Both the position numbers and the translations under genes were made by a program. Under the pieces are notes generated by a model. The model ran no database searches, was not told the origin of the DNA, and worked only from the letters and a program-made list of their open reading frames with translations. Source: Thermoanaerobaculia bacterium (lineage in GTDB: Bacteria; Acidobacteriota; Thermoanaerobaculia; Multivoradales; JAHZIX01). Taken from it: DNA of 64,000 nucleotides. Numbering within the stretch: position 1 is the stretch's first letter; the number at the start of each line of letters is the position of its first letter. The DNA is taken from the NCBI GenBank assembly GCA_027069135.1, contig JALXFE010000626.1, positions 22,658 through 86,657 of the forward strand, read 5' to 3'. Positions 36,501 through 43,763 of the stretch are shown here, piece after piece.

Positions 36501-39500
36501 CGGCAATTTGGTACGCGACGCAATCACGGTCAGCACCGTCGACGGTGGCAGCGCGACCCTCTCCCGGTCCCACACCTATTCCGGAACGGGCGACCGGGTC
36601 GCGACAGTGGACCGTCGGGGTTTCGCCAGCTTCTTCACCTACGATCCCTTTGGAAATCAGGCCTCGACGACCAACCCGGAGGGAGGCATCACCCGGCGTA
36701 CCTACGATGATTTGAGTTTCCTCACCTCGGTGACGGATCCCAATGGCAACACCACGAGCTTTGAGAACGACAGTCTCGGTCGACGAACAGTCACCGACTT
36801 CCCGTCACCAGCGGGGGCTTCGGGGCCTTCCCGGGAGACCACTGTCTGGGACGACGCCAATCGCCAACGCCGGGAGACCGATGCCGAAGGTCGTACCACG
36901 CAAATGTTCTTCGATGGCGAGCGCCGCCTGATCCGCACCGTCGATGCCGCCGGTGCTCAGCAGATCATCGAGTACGATCCTGCCGGTAACCGGAGCCTGG
37001 TGACCAATTTTTTCGATGCCCAGACCCCTCGGCGGGATACGGTCCTGGTCTCCGATGCAGGGGGACGGCTGGTCAGCCGTATTGAAGCAGAGGGCAAGGT
37101 CCTGACCTTCGAATACGATCCCGTGGGCAATCAGATCCGGGAAACCCTCACCGGCGGCACCGGCTTCTTGCCACGGGTCACGGAACGGCGTTACGACGAG
37201 CTCAATCGTCGCGTCGAGGTGACGCGTATCGTCGATGGGCAACGCCTGACTACCCGCTTCTTCCTGGACGGTCAGGGCAATCAGATCCGTTTCGAGGACA
37301 CTCTCGGGCGTCAGACGTCCTATACCTACGACGAGCTGAATCGCCTCATCGAGACGGTCGAACCGGAGTACGCACCGGGTAAACGGAAGATCAGCTCACT
37401 GCTGCTGGATGGTGAAGGCAAGATCCTCCGCCAGACGGAAACCAACGAACCACTGGACCGGATCATGGTCAACGCCTACGATGCTGCGGGCCGTCTCGTC
37501 CGCCACACCGACGCTGAAGAAGGCAATCGTCTCTACGAGTACGACGCCGCCGGCAACTTGGTGCGGGAATTGGATCCGAGGCTCAACGTCCGGGAGTTCG
37601 AGTACGATGCCCGTAACAACCGCATCACGGAGCGGGTCCAGCTGCGCCGGGTGACGGTACCTGCAAGGGACATCGAGACCTCCTATCGCTATGACCGGGT
37701 TGGCAACCAGACCGAGATCCATCAGTCCAACGGCAACCTCCTTCGGGTCACCTACGATGGCCGCAACCGAATCCTGAGCCGCACGGATTCACTCGGACTC
37801 CTGGTCTCCTATACCTATGATGGCGATGGGAACCGGATTCAGGAAACGAACGCCAACGGCGATGTCACCGCCAGGATATTCGACGGTCTCGCCCGGGAGA
37901 TCGAGATTCACCGGCCAGCCGGTCGCAGCACCTTCTTCACCTACGATGTGGCTGGAAACAAGGTCTCCGAGACAGATGCCAGAGGCCATAGGACGACCTT
38001 TGAGTATGACGCTCTCGACCGTCTGACTCGGATCACCGCGCCTGCGCCGTTTTCCTACACCTCGTCTTTCACCTACGACGCGGCCGGCAACAAGCTTACG
38101 GAGACAGACCGTCGGGGAAATACCACGGCCTTCCAGTACAGCGATCAGAATCGAGTGGTAAAGAGGACCGGCCCGGCCCCTTTCAACTACATCGAGGAAA
38201 CCACCTATGATTCCCAGGGTAACGTCCTGACGGAGACGGATCGCCGGGGCATCGTCACAGAATTCAGATATGACCGGGAGAGCCATCTGATCCTGGTTCG
38301 CCGAGGGGGCCTCGTCCAACGCACCAAGGAATACGATCCCAACGGCAATTTGCGCTTCGACACGGATGCCAACGGTAATATCACCGGTTTCGAGTACGAC
38401 GAACGGGACCAGAGAATCGCCGAGAATCTCTCCCTGGCGGCCATCACTCGTTTCACTCGCGACGACCTGGGGAATGTCATCCGTGAGCGGGATCCGGAAG
38501 GTCGGATCTTGGAACGGACCTACGACGTTCGGCAACGCCTGACCTCTGAATCCAATGGTGCCGGTGAGACCGCCTTCTTTTCCTATGACGGCAACGGCAA
38601 CCGTCGCACCACGACGGATCCAAGTGGTGAGGTTTGGGAGGAGATTTACGATGCCGCAGACCGCCTGATCCAATCCGTCGACCCTCTCGGAGACGTCACC
38701 CGCTTCGAGTTCGACGCCGCCGACAACCGCACTCTCCAGGTGGATAGCAACGGCGGGACGACTTCCTTCGAGTACGACGAAGTGAACCGCCGCACTGCGA
38801 TGGTGTACCCCGGCGGGGCCCGGGAGGAGTACAGCTACGACGCCAACGGCAATCGCACCCAACTTCGCGATGCCCGGGGGCAGATTGTGGACAGCCTTTA
38901 CGACAGCATGAATCGGTTGCAGTCAGTGAGCTATTCGTCCCTCGCGGATCCCAGTGGGGACGATCTGATCCGTATCGACTATGCCTATGACGGCAACGGT
39001 CATCTGACTCAGGCGACGGAGACCCATAGCGGCATTACACCTCCCCTCCTCACGGTACTGAGCTTCGACGACTTTGATCGTCTTCTGGCAACGACCGATG
39101 GTTTTGGCCGCACTATTGCCGCTACCTATGACGGGGTCGGCAACCGTGTCACCCTCACGGATCCGGACGGACGGGTGACCCGCTACTCCTACGATGCTCT
39201 CAACCGGGTGGCGGGAGTCACCCTGGCCCAGGTGGGCGTCACCCAATACTCCTACTTCCGAGATAGCCGGTTGCGGTCCATCGCTTACCCCAACGGTAGT
39301 GTCGCTCGCTATACCTATGATGCCGGGGCTCGCCTGGAGCGGGTAGAGAACCTCCAGGGAACGGCGCCCATCTCGACCTTCGAATATGCTTACGATGCCA
39401 AGGGCAATCGCAGCCAGCTGACCGAGACCAACGGCGGCGCACCGGAGGTAACAACCTATACCTACGACACCGCAGACCGTTTGACAGAGGTGGTCTACCC

Positions 39501-41337
39501 GGATTCCACGGTGACCACCAGCTACGACGGTACCGGCAACCGGATTTCCGAGCAGGTGCGGGACGTAGGCGGAGTGCTGACCGCAGACCGGCTCTACACC
39601 TACGACCTGCGGAATCGTCTGGAGGGCCTCACCGATTCGGTGGATCCCTCCCAGGACGTTACCTACGTCTACGACGCCAACGGGAATCAGAGCTCAAAGA
39701 CTCAGAGCGGCGTCACCACGATCTTTCGTCACGACGGACGGGACCGGTTGGTGGCGGTGGAGTCCGGTGGCAGCCCGATCGCGACCTTCGGCTACGACTA
39801 CCGGGGCCGCCGGGTGCGAAAGGAAGGCAGCTCCGGTCCCCAGCGTTTTATCTACGATGGGGATGATCTGCTGATCGAAGCGGATGGTGGCGGCGCCTCT
39901 CAAGTCAAATACGACTACGGTCCTGGGCATCTGCTCACCCGGGGCCATGCCACCGAGCAGCGGGTCTTCTATCTCTTTGACGGCCTGGGCTCCGTGGTCA
40001 ACCTGAGCCAGCCGGACGGTTCCCTGGCAGCGCGTTACCACTGGGACGCCTGGGGAGTCTTGCGCTCGACTTCCGGCGCCAGCACCAATCCCTTCGGTTT
40101 CACCGGTCTCCAGCAGGACGAGGAGACGGGCCTCTACTACGCCCTCAACCGTTATTATGATCCGACCCTCGGCCGATTCCTGAGAGAAGATCCGGCGGAG
40201 GATGTGGACGGCCCCAATCTTTTCCTTTATACCCGTTCCAACCCGCAGCGGTGGCAGGATCCGGAAGGTCTGGCCCTCTACGCCTTTGATGGTACTTGGA
40301 ATAACAAGGACAACCTGGCTGCGGACGAGCAGGCCACCAATGTCGCCAAGCTCTACGATGCCTTCGACGACACCCAGGCGGATAAGAAGTACTACGTCGG
40401 AGTCGGCACCGGTGGTGGCTTCGACCGCTTGGCCGGCGGGGCTACTGGTTGGGGAGCCCGCAAGCGCATCGTCGCAGCCTACAAGGATCTGATCCAGGTT
40501 TACAACGGTGATCCCGCCACCGGCCGCAAACCGGATCGGAACATCGATATCGTGGGCTTCAGCCGCGGATCGGCAGAGGCCAGAGAATTCGCCAACATGA
40601 TCCACGATTACGGAATTCCGGATCTGTCTACCGCCCATACCGTCGGTCGGGGACGCAATCAAAGGGTGGTCTACGATCGCTACTTCAAGTCGCCGGAGAT
40701 TCGTTTCATGGGAATCTTCGACACCGTGGCATCCATGGGCATCGCAGGAAACGCTACCAACCTCACCTACGAGCTGGCGATTCCGCCCAATGTCCAGAAC
40801 GTGCGCCACGCCGTGGCCTCGGATGAATTCCGTTCCCTATTCCCCTTGGCCAGTGCTGTCGATCCATTCAACCCGGATGATCCACGGGTCATCGAGAGGG
40901 TCTTCCGGGGAGCTCATTCGGATCTCGGCGGCGGCTATAAAGAGATCAACGGGGATCGGGGAGACCAGCTCTCTCTGGCGCCCCTGCAGTGGATCTGGAA
41001 AGAGGGTAGGGACCTAGGGGTTCCCTTCGGTGACCTCACAGAGGCGGACCAGCGTGTACCCGATGAAGATGTGGAACCTCATGATTCCCGATACGCGTTG
41101 GACAAGATCCGGCAATTCCTACCGCGTCTGATCCTTGGTGACAAATACAAGCCGCCACGCAAGGTACACCGGTATTACCGACCCTTCGGATTCGATGCGG
41201 TCTTCTCCGACAATTGGGAGGTCCTGGAGCCGGAGCGCACGGAAGGAGAGACTATGCCGGATCTCATAGTGGAGGACGAGGATGAAGACGATGTTGACAT
41301 CGAGGACATTGAGGAAGACCCGGATGATGGTCCGTAG
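30589..41337 (+). CDS. Secreted RHS-repeat protein with C-terminal DUF2235/Tle1-like phospholipase domain
   Basis: The ATG follows a perfect AAGGAGG that overlaps the stop of the giant gene. The 3,582 residues begin with a Sec-type signal (hydrophobic 37-52, ending TAMA). A transglutaminase-like domain follows (about 285-445), in which the catalytic Cys is replaced by Asp339 and the His and Asp are also missing. An invasin-type Ig domain lies near 909-1020, a DUF6531 module at about 1548-1705, and RHS/YD repeats at about 1725-3165. The conserved RHS core ends in DPEGL at 3224-3228. The tail from 3229 is a DUF2235 alpha/beta hydrolase: FDGTWN at its start, GFSRG with Ser3325, FDTVAS with Asp3378 and GAHSDLGGG with His3443. 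Tle1 proteins with this domain are phospholipases used as toxins. A lipoprotein gene overlapping the stop is the likely immunity gene. Confidence 0.9.
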   Translation: MKGTRMSLETTGSDDFMGKRMLPARIWPAWTGPARTWLGLVCCVLVLSGTAMAVEASKPEPSRAQAEAQVLRGMALGQDVSTTVTRLVEGTSSASHAMPPRSRAAAQLGATFERLAAATAGTPNPESLSYAFEAFEAQDLLVRREMETARATLEGLGIGGEVLSRMEAAQSRYLEASDRLHESLGAPLAQWRQARSGGRSPDGGEAKGGASLVSARAAVAQGAAQVRDLLAQQRPPEPVSLLRAAPLPYRRSELGPRTLQIPQTIQPSYLDPLAAQPLAEDLAPTVEAPLSEAILSQALTLGYDAVAIFEFVRNSIAPELYAGGMKGAEGTLRQGSGNDVDQASLLIALLRASRVPARYVRGVVELSVEQMASELGLVDPQSVPSALGKAGLAFRPVIRGGRVAAVEMEQTWVAAFVPYTNYRGAVVDFSGRTWVPLAPALKLTARLEATGILAQMGFSAASFETAYLGSAQRNSPLAQIRVQVEDYLLQEAPGETYAGQLGSRSVVTEELGLLPSSLPMKVVAVTEESAALRPEEVTRARIIARTGASASSPVGLDIERPLSEFLGERVTLSYTPAEVEDHRTVNAYGGLYAVPVYLIRLRPQLKIAGRPVDVGEGVLDMGIAHRIEVQLTGPWGTETISQTVLSGSYHALALGSQKSLRPDETVEDPGDTEHLGAQLLSQIAHGYGEDWDAGEEELAGLLNVEVLRPLPSVAMASLSLRVEELLGLPYGIEFQGVTLDAALRVAEPLSRVGEAATPRDWMKLSALHGSALENLIFAEQFQVESISADKGLGLARDLGIEVLRLNSTNLPSVLPTLAHPQVVKDDIANWVRLGLTVEVPRSVLTLNAWTGSVWRAEEASTGSSGFFIAGRLAGGSTSEPPANWVLDFLADALASPYSAEPNTDPLSAVELVKIPAGDGQEGEVGQEFDVPLAAFARDVDGRPVVGAAVTFIALQGGGTLIDEEGLEGGSLVVLTNALGIAEVTLRSGEQTSANPWYVRRNGGDRFSTQALMNFVEVVANSSRGALSIREPFAELAFPGDPASLRRTDTPSTQGVPGTWSDSAIVSVEDSFGNSISNIPVTFSVGTPTDLCDPPAANPQNGAVFDNTSAEGGGFRSCGFRSPLLGECGSGSYTEDTSRLGTFAGFILGNASQTMYRYDISAPGVPPLSFEILGSGSCHDGPRLRTAFSTIVNRQGQNINAAKPGEVSRSRVPVTIFYSEPDFEVAVGSDGKCFLDFKPTRTWVRTTATVNFDVSNGGSAGGITRQGDGSYEGSIRTGLTPGVNEVTLDATDVRVVIPKVDRNTCVEFTEEGLFSVTGSLSPVFGLKPTVERVTPDPVVLLADGRSKLPLIISYLLNPASYPSESVEVDLFEDGSPLGTVIGDSLSGPGNALISRGVHFDIAKTYEAEPVVNRGSLVEVRGDRFELPLFQRLFQRVPKKARVSQEVDLLNQRVCAIGSAFDFTITQDARLTLKFIKINAMDTNGDPVLGSETILIDNELFPEGSHSRSIRPTELLPGDYIFEFSGISEVDGHSETVQGKGSSEFTVRDSLPVGHAMYQDVDLFDGHLSFSRLDLEIEGRGVHLRLLRSYSSNSSGEPGPLGVGWSHNYDSKIVVNPCGEVIVVGAAGAGMRFVDDGAGGLKPLKGFHGSLVANPADGSFDFFTKNGTRYHYEFDRQQRWSLEFIEDPNGNQTILTYDVNPSGRKLISVADAGGRTLSFTYEEKFFLFQAPTDVVVGITGPSGLSMTYEYDDFGNLIRASREGGIQAEEYSYDVAPTSPLSLRNKLIERRDGVTQAVTTTAWMEDVIRTPDGGSNVITVPSVFVISTTLPEGGTSSFTFDLGGLTNRGQPELITQVQDPRNNEHIYTLNQYGSPLSIRDPLGNTTTMTWAPDDVVMTSKTNPNGTTTTFIHDEHANVLSEAVDVTDAGGTQHTYTIERSYFAPETFDPPHIKNKVRTFTDRNGNETRMAYDLHGNLVRDAITVSTVDGGSATLSRSHTYSGTGDRVATVDRRGFASFFTYDPFGNQASTTNPEGGITRRTYDDLSFLTSVTDPNGNTTSFENDSLGRRTVTDFPSPAGASGPSRETTVWDDANRQRRETDAEGRTTQMFFDGERRLIRTVDAAGAQQIIEYDPAGNRSLVTNFFDAQTPRRDTVLVSDAGGRLVSRIEAEGKVLTFEYDPVGNQIRETLTGGTGFLPRVTERRYDELNRRVEVTRIVDGQRLTTRFFLDGQGNQIRFEDTLGRQTSYTYDELNRLIETVEPEYAPGKRKISSLLLDGEGKILRQTETNEPLDRIMVNAYDAAGRLVRHTDAEEGNRLYEYDAAGNLVRELDPRLNVREFEYDARNNRITERVQLRRVTVPARDIETSYRYDRVGNQTEIHQSNGNLLRVTYDGRNRILSRTDSLGLLVSYTYDGDGNRIQETNANGDVTARIFDGLAREIEIHRPAGRSTFFTYDVAGNKVSETDARGHRTTFEYDALDRLTRITAPAPFSYTSSFTYDAAGNKLTETDRRGNTTAFQYSDQNRVVKRTGPAPFNYIEETTYDSQGNVLTETDRRGIVTEFRYDRESHLILVRRGGLVQRTKEYDPNGNLRFDTDANGNITGFEYDERDQRIAENLSLAAITRFTRDDLGNVIRERDPEGRILERTYDVRQRLTSESNGAGETAFFSYDGNGNRRTTTDPSGEVWEEIYDAADRLIQSVDPLGDVTRFEFDAADNRTLQVDSNGGTTSFEYDEVNRRTAMVYPGGAREEYSYDANGNRTQLRDARGQIVDSLYDSMNRLQSVSYSSLADPSGDDLIRIDYAYDGNGHLTQATETHSGITPPLLTVLSFDDFDRLLATTDGFGRTIAATYDGVGNRVTLTDPDGRVTRYSYDALNRVAGVTLAQVGVTQYSYFRDSRLRSIAYPNGSVARYTYDAGARLERVENLQGTAPISTFEYAYDAKGNRSQLTETNGGAPEVTTYTYDTADRLTEVVYPDSTVTTSYDGTGNRISEQVRDVGGVLTADRLYTYDLRNRLEGLTDSVDPSQDVTYVYDANGNQSSKTQSGVTTIFRHDGRDRLVAVESGGSPIATFGYDYRGRRVRKEGSSGPQRFIYDGDDLLIEADGGGASQVKYDYGPGHLLTRGHATEQRVFYLFDGLGSVVNLSQPDGSLAARYHWDAWGVLRSTSGASTNPFGFTGLQQDEETGLYYALNRYYDPTLGRFLREDPAEDVDGPNLFLYTRSNPQRWQDPEGLALYAFDGTWNNKDNLAADEQATNVAKLYDAFDDTQADKKYYVGVGTGGGFDRLAGGATGWGARKRIVAAYKDLIQVYNGDPATGRKPDRNIDIVGFSRGSAEAREFANMIHDYGIPDLSTAHTVGRGRNQRVVYDRYFKSPEIRFMGIFDTVASMGIAGNATNLTYELAIPPNVQNVRHAVASDEFRSLFPLASAVDPFNPDDPRVIERVFRGAHSDLGGGYKEINGDRGDQLSLAPLQWIWKEGRDLGVPFGDLTEADQRVPDEDVEPHDSRYALDKIRQFLPRLILGDKYKPPRKVHRYYRPFGFDAVFSDNWEVLEPERTEGETMPDLIVEDEDEDDVDIEDIEEDPDDGP

Positions 41338-41737
41338 GACCCGCCTCTGGCGGCGCTTTCTCTTGCTGGGGCCTATCTTGGCCTGTGGCTCCACCGGTTC
41401 CAACGGCGGCGCGGAACAGGAATTCGTCGACTATGGGATCGAGATTTTCAACGGTTGCAGTGCCCAGATTCACCAGGCGCAGGTCAGCTTCGGTAGTTAC
41501 CGGTCGAGACCCACGAATCCAGGCCCGGGACGAACCACCGGCGAAGCGTTGATCGAGGAGCCGGTACCGGAGACGGCGGTCGTCCAGTGGCAGGATGGAG
41601 AGGGTACCGCGCATCGCCTCGAAGTCGAGGTGCTGAAGGGAATGCCGAGGGGATTCGAAGGCAATATCGTTTTCGACATTCGGGACGGAGATCAGGTCGT
41701 CGTACGCTTCGCCCCATGGCCGGATCCAGGATTCTAG
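41324..41737 (+). CDS. Small lipoprotein overlapping the RHS stop; candidate immunity protein
   Basis: ATG 41324 (or 41327) has GAGGA 8 bp upstream and overlaps the last 14 bp of the RHS gene, so it is translationally coupled. The 137-residue product has a positively charged start and a lipoprotein signal (LLLGPILAC), then a compact beta-rich domain (YGIEIFNGC, AVVQWQDGEG, NIVFDIRDGDQVVVRF). I do not recognise a named family. Position, overlap, small size and periplasmic location are what is expected of an immunity protein against a phospholipase toxin; known Tle immunity proteins are often periplasmic lipoproteins. Function is inference. An earlier ATG at 41282 would spoil the signal sequence. 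Confidence 0.7.
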   Translation: MMVRRTRLWRRFLLLGPILACGSTGSNGGAEQEFVDYGIEIFNGCSAQIHQAQVSFGSYRSRPTNPGPGRTTGEALIEEPVPETAVVQWQDGEGTAHRLEVEVLKGMPRGFEGNIVFDIRDGDQVVVRFAPWPDPGF

Positions 41738-41738
41738 G

Positions 41739-41758
41739 TGAGTCGGAATGAAGACTCA
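41739..41758. terminator. Weak hairpin between convergent operons
   Basis: TGAGTC and GACTCA form a 6-bp stem with an 8-base loop in the 57-bp gap between the immunity-candidate gene and the methyltransferase gene. No T-run follows. Confidence 0.3.
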
Positions 41759-41794
41759 TTCACTGGCGATAGTTTCGCCGCCGTCGATCAACTT

Positions 41795-42532
41795 TCAGAG
41801 CCGCCGCCCGAGAATCCAGTACTGAGCCCCCAGGGGCCGGTGGACGAGCTTGGGCTCGAGCCAGCGTAGCGCCGAGAGGAAGCGGGGGAAGAGGAAGAGG
41901 AACCGGGTCGGTGCCGTTATTTCAAAGCCGTTGGCCGCGAGGAGGCGGCGGGCTTGGGGTGGGGAGAGCGTTTGGGCGTCGCGATCGAAGTCGATGCGGC
42001 TCATCACCCACCGGGTGCCGGGATTCCAAGGGTTGTTTTCAAAGAAGGCGAAGCGGCCGCCGGGGGCAAGGCTATCCAGGATCAGGCGGCAAGCGCTCGG
42101 CCGCTGGGCCGGCGGAATGTGGTGGAAGACCCCGTTGACGTAGGCGAGGTCATAGCTGCCGTCGGCTTTGAGGGCGCTTACGGTAAGAAATCGAAGTCGC
42201 TCGCTAGCGCAACGCTCCCGGGCATGTTCGAGGGCTACTTCGGCGGTGTCACAGCCCACCACCTGGGCAGCGGGAAAGAGTTCCGCGAACAGTTGGGTGG
42301 TGTCCCCCAAGCCGCAGCCAAAATCGAGAATCTTCCGCGGCGTGAAGTTCGGAGGTAGCTGCCTCGCCAAATCCTCGAGGCGTCCCCGCTGGAAGAAAGT
42401 CTTGTCTTCTCCCGAGAGCTTCAGTCCCCGATGCAACATGGCATCGTATTCCTGGGCCCGGTCGAAGAGCTCTTCCGTCGCCGAGGTGACGTCTCCGGCG
42501 ACGTTTCCCTGAGGCAGCTGGGATTCAGTCAT
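41795..42532 (-). CDS. Class I SAM-dependent methyltransferase
   Basis: The 245-residue cytoplasmic protein carries the methyltransferase core: motif I ILDFGCGLGDTT, the acidic end of strand 2 in VVGCDTAE, a YVNGVFHHIPP segment in the place of motif IV, and LAPGGRFAFFE after it. C-terminal residues (FLFLFPRFLSALRWLEP) are hydrophobic and could touch the membrane. The start codon overlaps the stop of the GT2 gene by 8 bp (ATGACTGA). The pairing with a polyprenol-type glycosyltransferase suggests a sugar, lipid-linked intermediate or quinone-like substrate, but the sequence does not decide. Confidence 0.85.
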   Translation of the reverse strand: MTESQLPQGNVAGDVTSATEELFDRAQEYDAMLHRGLKLSGEDKTFFQRGRLEDLARQLPPNFTPRKILDFGCGLGDTTQLFAELFPAAQVVGCDTAEVALEHARERCASERLRFLTVSALKADGSYDLAYVNGVFHHIPPAQRPSACRLILDSLAPGGRFAFFENNPWNPGTRWVMSRIDFDRDAQTLSPPQARRLLAANGFEITAPTRFLFLFPRFLSALRWLEPKLVHRPLGAQYWILGRRL

Positions 42533-43751
42533 TGGACGAGGCCGAGTTGTCGCCGAGGCTGCCGCTCAGGCGCCCCCGGTATGAGAGCCAGCCACCGATG
42601 AGGCTCAAGGAGTGATCGAGGATCCGGGTCACCACCAGGATCAGGGCAAGCGAGGCAAAAAAGGCCATGGCGATGAACCGGGACCAATGCTCGGCGGTGG
42701 CTCCGGTGGCCAAAAGCTCTCGGAAGCTTCCCCACACCAACCAGCCACCAAAAGCGAGCAGCAGGGTCGGCAGCAGCCAGAAACCGGGGCTGGTGAGAAA
42801 GCGGCCAAGGGGGCCCCGGGACAGAGCGTCCGCTCGGCGAGAGAGCACCGTCAGGCGGACGATGCGTCTGCTGAGGTACGCGGTGCAAAGGGTAAGAAAT
42901 CCCACGGTGCCGAGGAGCTGGCTGACGATGAAGCGATAGATCATCCATTCCTCGAGGCTTTGATGTCTCAGGTAGTGGAGGATCGGCGAAACCATCAGGC
43001 CCACAGCGACCAGCAGGCTCAAGATTGCGAGGACGAAGAGGGGGCGGGAGGGCCGGTAGAGAAAGGCCGCATCCAGGATGATGCCCAGGAACCGGAAGCC
43101 GTCTTTGATCACGGAGAGCTTCGAACGGCCCGTCCGCTCGTGATAGGGCATGTCCGTCTCGCTCAGGCTGACATCCCCGCGGAGCACCGCCCGGGCGGTC
43201 ATGGCGGGTGTGAAATGAAGACCCGTGGGCAGGGGCATGAGGTGTTCCAGGCGGTCCCGTCGCACGACCCGCATACCGCTGGCGGTGTCCCGCACGGAGC
43301 GTCCCGAGAGCAGGGTCAACAACGTGCTGAAGAGGGTGTTTCCGACTCTTCGAACCCGAGGCATCTGGCTCTTCTTGTGCAAGCGGCAGCCGAGGGCTAC
43401 GTCGGCGCCCCCCTCGAGCACGGCGTTGCACAGCGTCGTGAAGAAGCGGGGGTCGCAGGTTCCGTCGGCGTCGAGGAAACCCATCAGCTCGGCGTCGCTC
43501 TGGGACCAGGCCTCGAGGATGGCGGCACCGTAGCCGCGGTTCTGGGGGAATTCGATGAGGTGGATCTCATCCTTGTAGGCCCGAGCCCGCTCGGCGGTGC
43601 TATCCGTCGAGCCATCGCTGACCACGGTGATCTCCACCGCCGTGACATCGGAGCCGGCGATGATTTCCTCCCGAGCCGCCAGGCAGCGCTCGACAATGCT
43701 CTCGATGGCCTCTTCTTCGTTGAGGGCAGGAATGGCGATCAACAACTTCAT
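42525..43751 (-). CDS. GT2 glycosyltransferase, polyprenol-phosphate type with C-terminal membrane segments
   Basis: The 408-residue protein starts with a GT-A domain: IAIPALNEEEAI, VVSDGSTDST, and the metal-binding GFLDADGTCDPRF segment. ALGCRLH and an RDTASGMRVVRRD acceptor segment follow, typical of dolichol/undecaprenol-phosphate sugar transferases. From about residue 235 come four to five hydrophobic helices. Such enzymes move a sugar from a nucleotide carrier to polyprenol phosphate at the inner membrane. AGGAG precedes the ATG and the gap to the sulfatase gene is 12 bp. The lipid-linked sugar could feed the GT-C-like membrane protein in the same operon. Confidence 0.88.
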   Translation of the reverse strand: MKLLIAIPALNEEEAIESIVERCLAAREEIIAGSDVTAVEITVVSDGSTDSTAERARAYKDEIHLIEFPQNRGYGAAILEAWSQSDAELMGFLDADGTCDPRFFTTLCNAVLEGGADVALGCRLHKKSQMPRVRRVGNTLFSTLLTLLSGRSVRDTASGMRVVRRDRLEHLMPLPTGLHFTPAMTARAVLRGDVSLSETDMPYHERTGRSKLSVIKDGFRFLGIILDAAFLYRPSRPLFVLAILSLLVAVGLMVSPILHYLRHQSLEEWMIYRFIVSQLLGTVGFLTLCTAYLSRRIVRLTVLSRRADALSRGPLGRFLTSPGFWLLPTLLLAFGGWLVWGSFRELLATGATAEHWSRFIAMAFFASLALILVVTRILDHSLSLIGGWLSYRGRLSGSLGDNSASSND

Positions 43752-43763
43752 CCGAAGGACTCC

